Shown piece by piece: positions 5,900 through 6,086 of a DNA stretch of 6,086 nt; position 1 is the first letter of the stretch; each line of letters opens with the position of its first letter. Origin of the DNA: Methylotenera sp. (lineage in GTDB: Bacteria > Pseudomonadota > Gammaproteobacteria > Burkholderiales > Methylophilaceae); assembly GCA_027310735.1 (NCBI GenBank), contig DAIDAH010000164.1:1-6086 (forward strand). Direction: 5' to 3'. Position numbers and translations under genes: made by a program. The notes beneath the pieces are model-generated. The model was not told where the DNA came from, did not search any database, and saw nothing but the letters and a program-made list of their open reading frames with translations.

Positions 5900-5920
5900 C
5901 TATAACAAAGGGAGAATATT

Positions 5921-6086
5921 TTGAAAAAACAAATTATCAATATCGCACCATTACAAACAGCAAAGGTTTTTGCGTTGCTTTATTTCGTGCTGAGTATTCC
6001 TCTAGTGGGGCTGATGGCTATTAGCTTTTTACTTTCACCTGCAAGGCCACCTATGTGGGGGCTATTTGCCATGCCATTTATTTATT
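5921..6086 (+). CDS. Small integral membrane protein, N-terminal part (partial)
   Basis: The gene begins with TTG at 5921 and runs off the right edge after 55 codons. A strong GGGAG/GGAG (5910-5914) lies 6 bases upstream, which fixes the start despite the rare codon. The product starts MKKQIINIAPLQTAKVFALL. It has one hydrophobic segment at about residues 16-39 (FALLYFVLSIPLVGLMAISFLL), a short polar loop with SPARPPMWG, and the start of a second hydrophobic segment (LFAMPFIY). This resembles the DUF3566-like two-helix membrane proteins common in bacterial genomes and in cassettes, whose function is unknown. The family assignment is from memory of the N-terminal pattern and is moderate. It follows the decayed attC-like site, so it may be a further cassette or the first gene beyond the array. 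Confidence 0.75.
   Translation, partial: MKKQIINIAPLQTAKVFALLYFVLSIPLVGLMAISFLLSPARPPMWGLFAMPFIY

Overview
The window looks like an accessory stretch of a Gram-negative proteobacterial chromosome of moderate to low G+C. The evidence is Sec signal peptides, a beta-barrel outer-membrane protein ending in phenylalanine, a sensor-like inner-membrane protein and integron attC sites. A beta- or gammaproteobacterium is most likely. I cannot name the genus from the sequence alone.

Left part (1-1927, minus strand): a tight gene set reads right to left. It encodes a small secreted PstS-like binding-fold protein, then a porin-like outer-membrane barrel starting one base after the previous stop, then the N-terminus of an inner-membrane protein with one transmembrane segment that runs off the window. 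The order suggests one pathway: the porin admits a ligand, the periplasmic protein binds it, and the membrane protein senses it. The ligand is unknown, and phosphate or another oxyanion is only a guess from the fold.

Middle (1928-2560): about 630 bases with no intact gene. Several short minus-strand stretches read like protein but are broken by stops, so this is probably decayed coding DNA. It must also carry the promoter of the left operon.

Centre (2561-4481, minus strand): a secreted phosphoesterase of the AcpA/phospholipase C family with its metal- and nucleophile-site motifs, followed by a small SAM-dependent methyltransferase. The phosphoesterase has a clear sigma70-type promoter (TTGTCA, 16 bases, TATAAT) whose -10 lies inside a dyad.

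Right part (about 4892-6086, plus strand): an integron-type gene-cassette array. Two attC sites with typical architecture flank a cassette for a HEPN-like protein with an RX4H motif. The second is followed by a cassette for a single-domain TfoX-like protein, then a decayed attC-like hairpin, then a small membrane protein that runs off the window. No integrase is visible, so the array is either the distal part of a chromosomal integron or a cluster of attC sites lacking an integrase.
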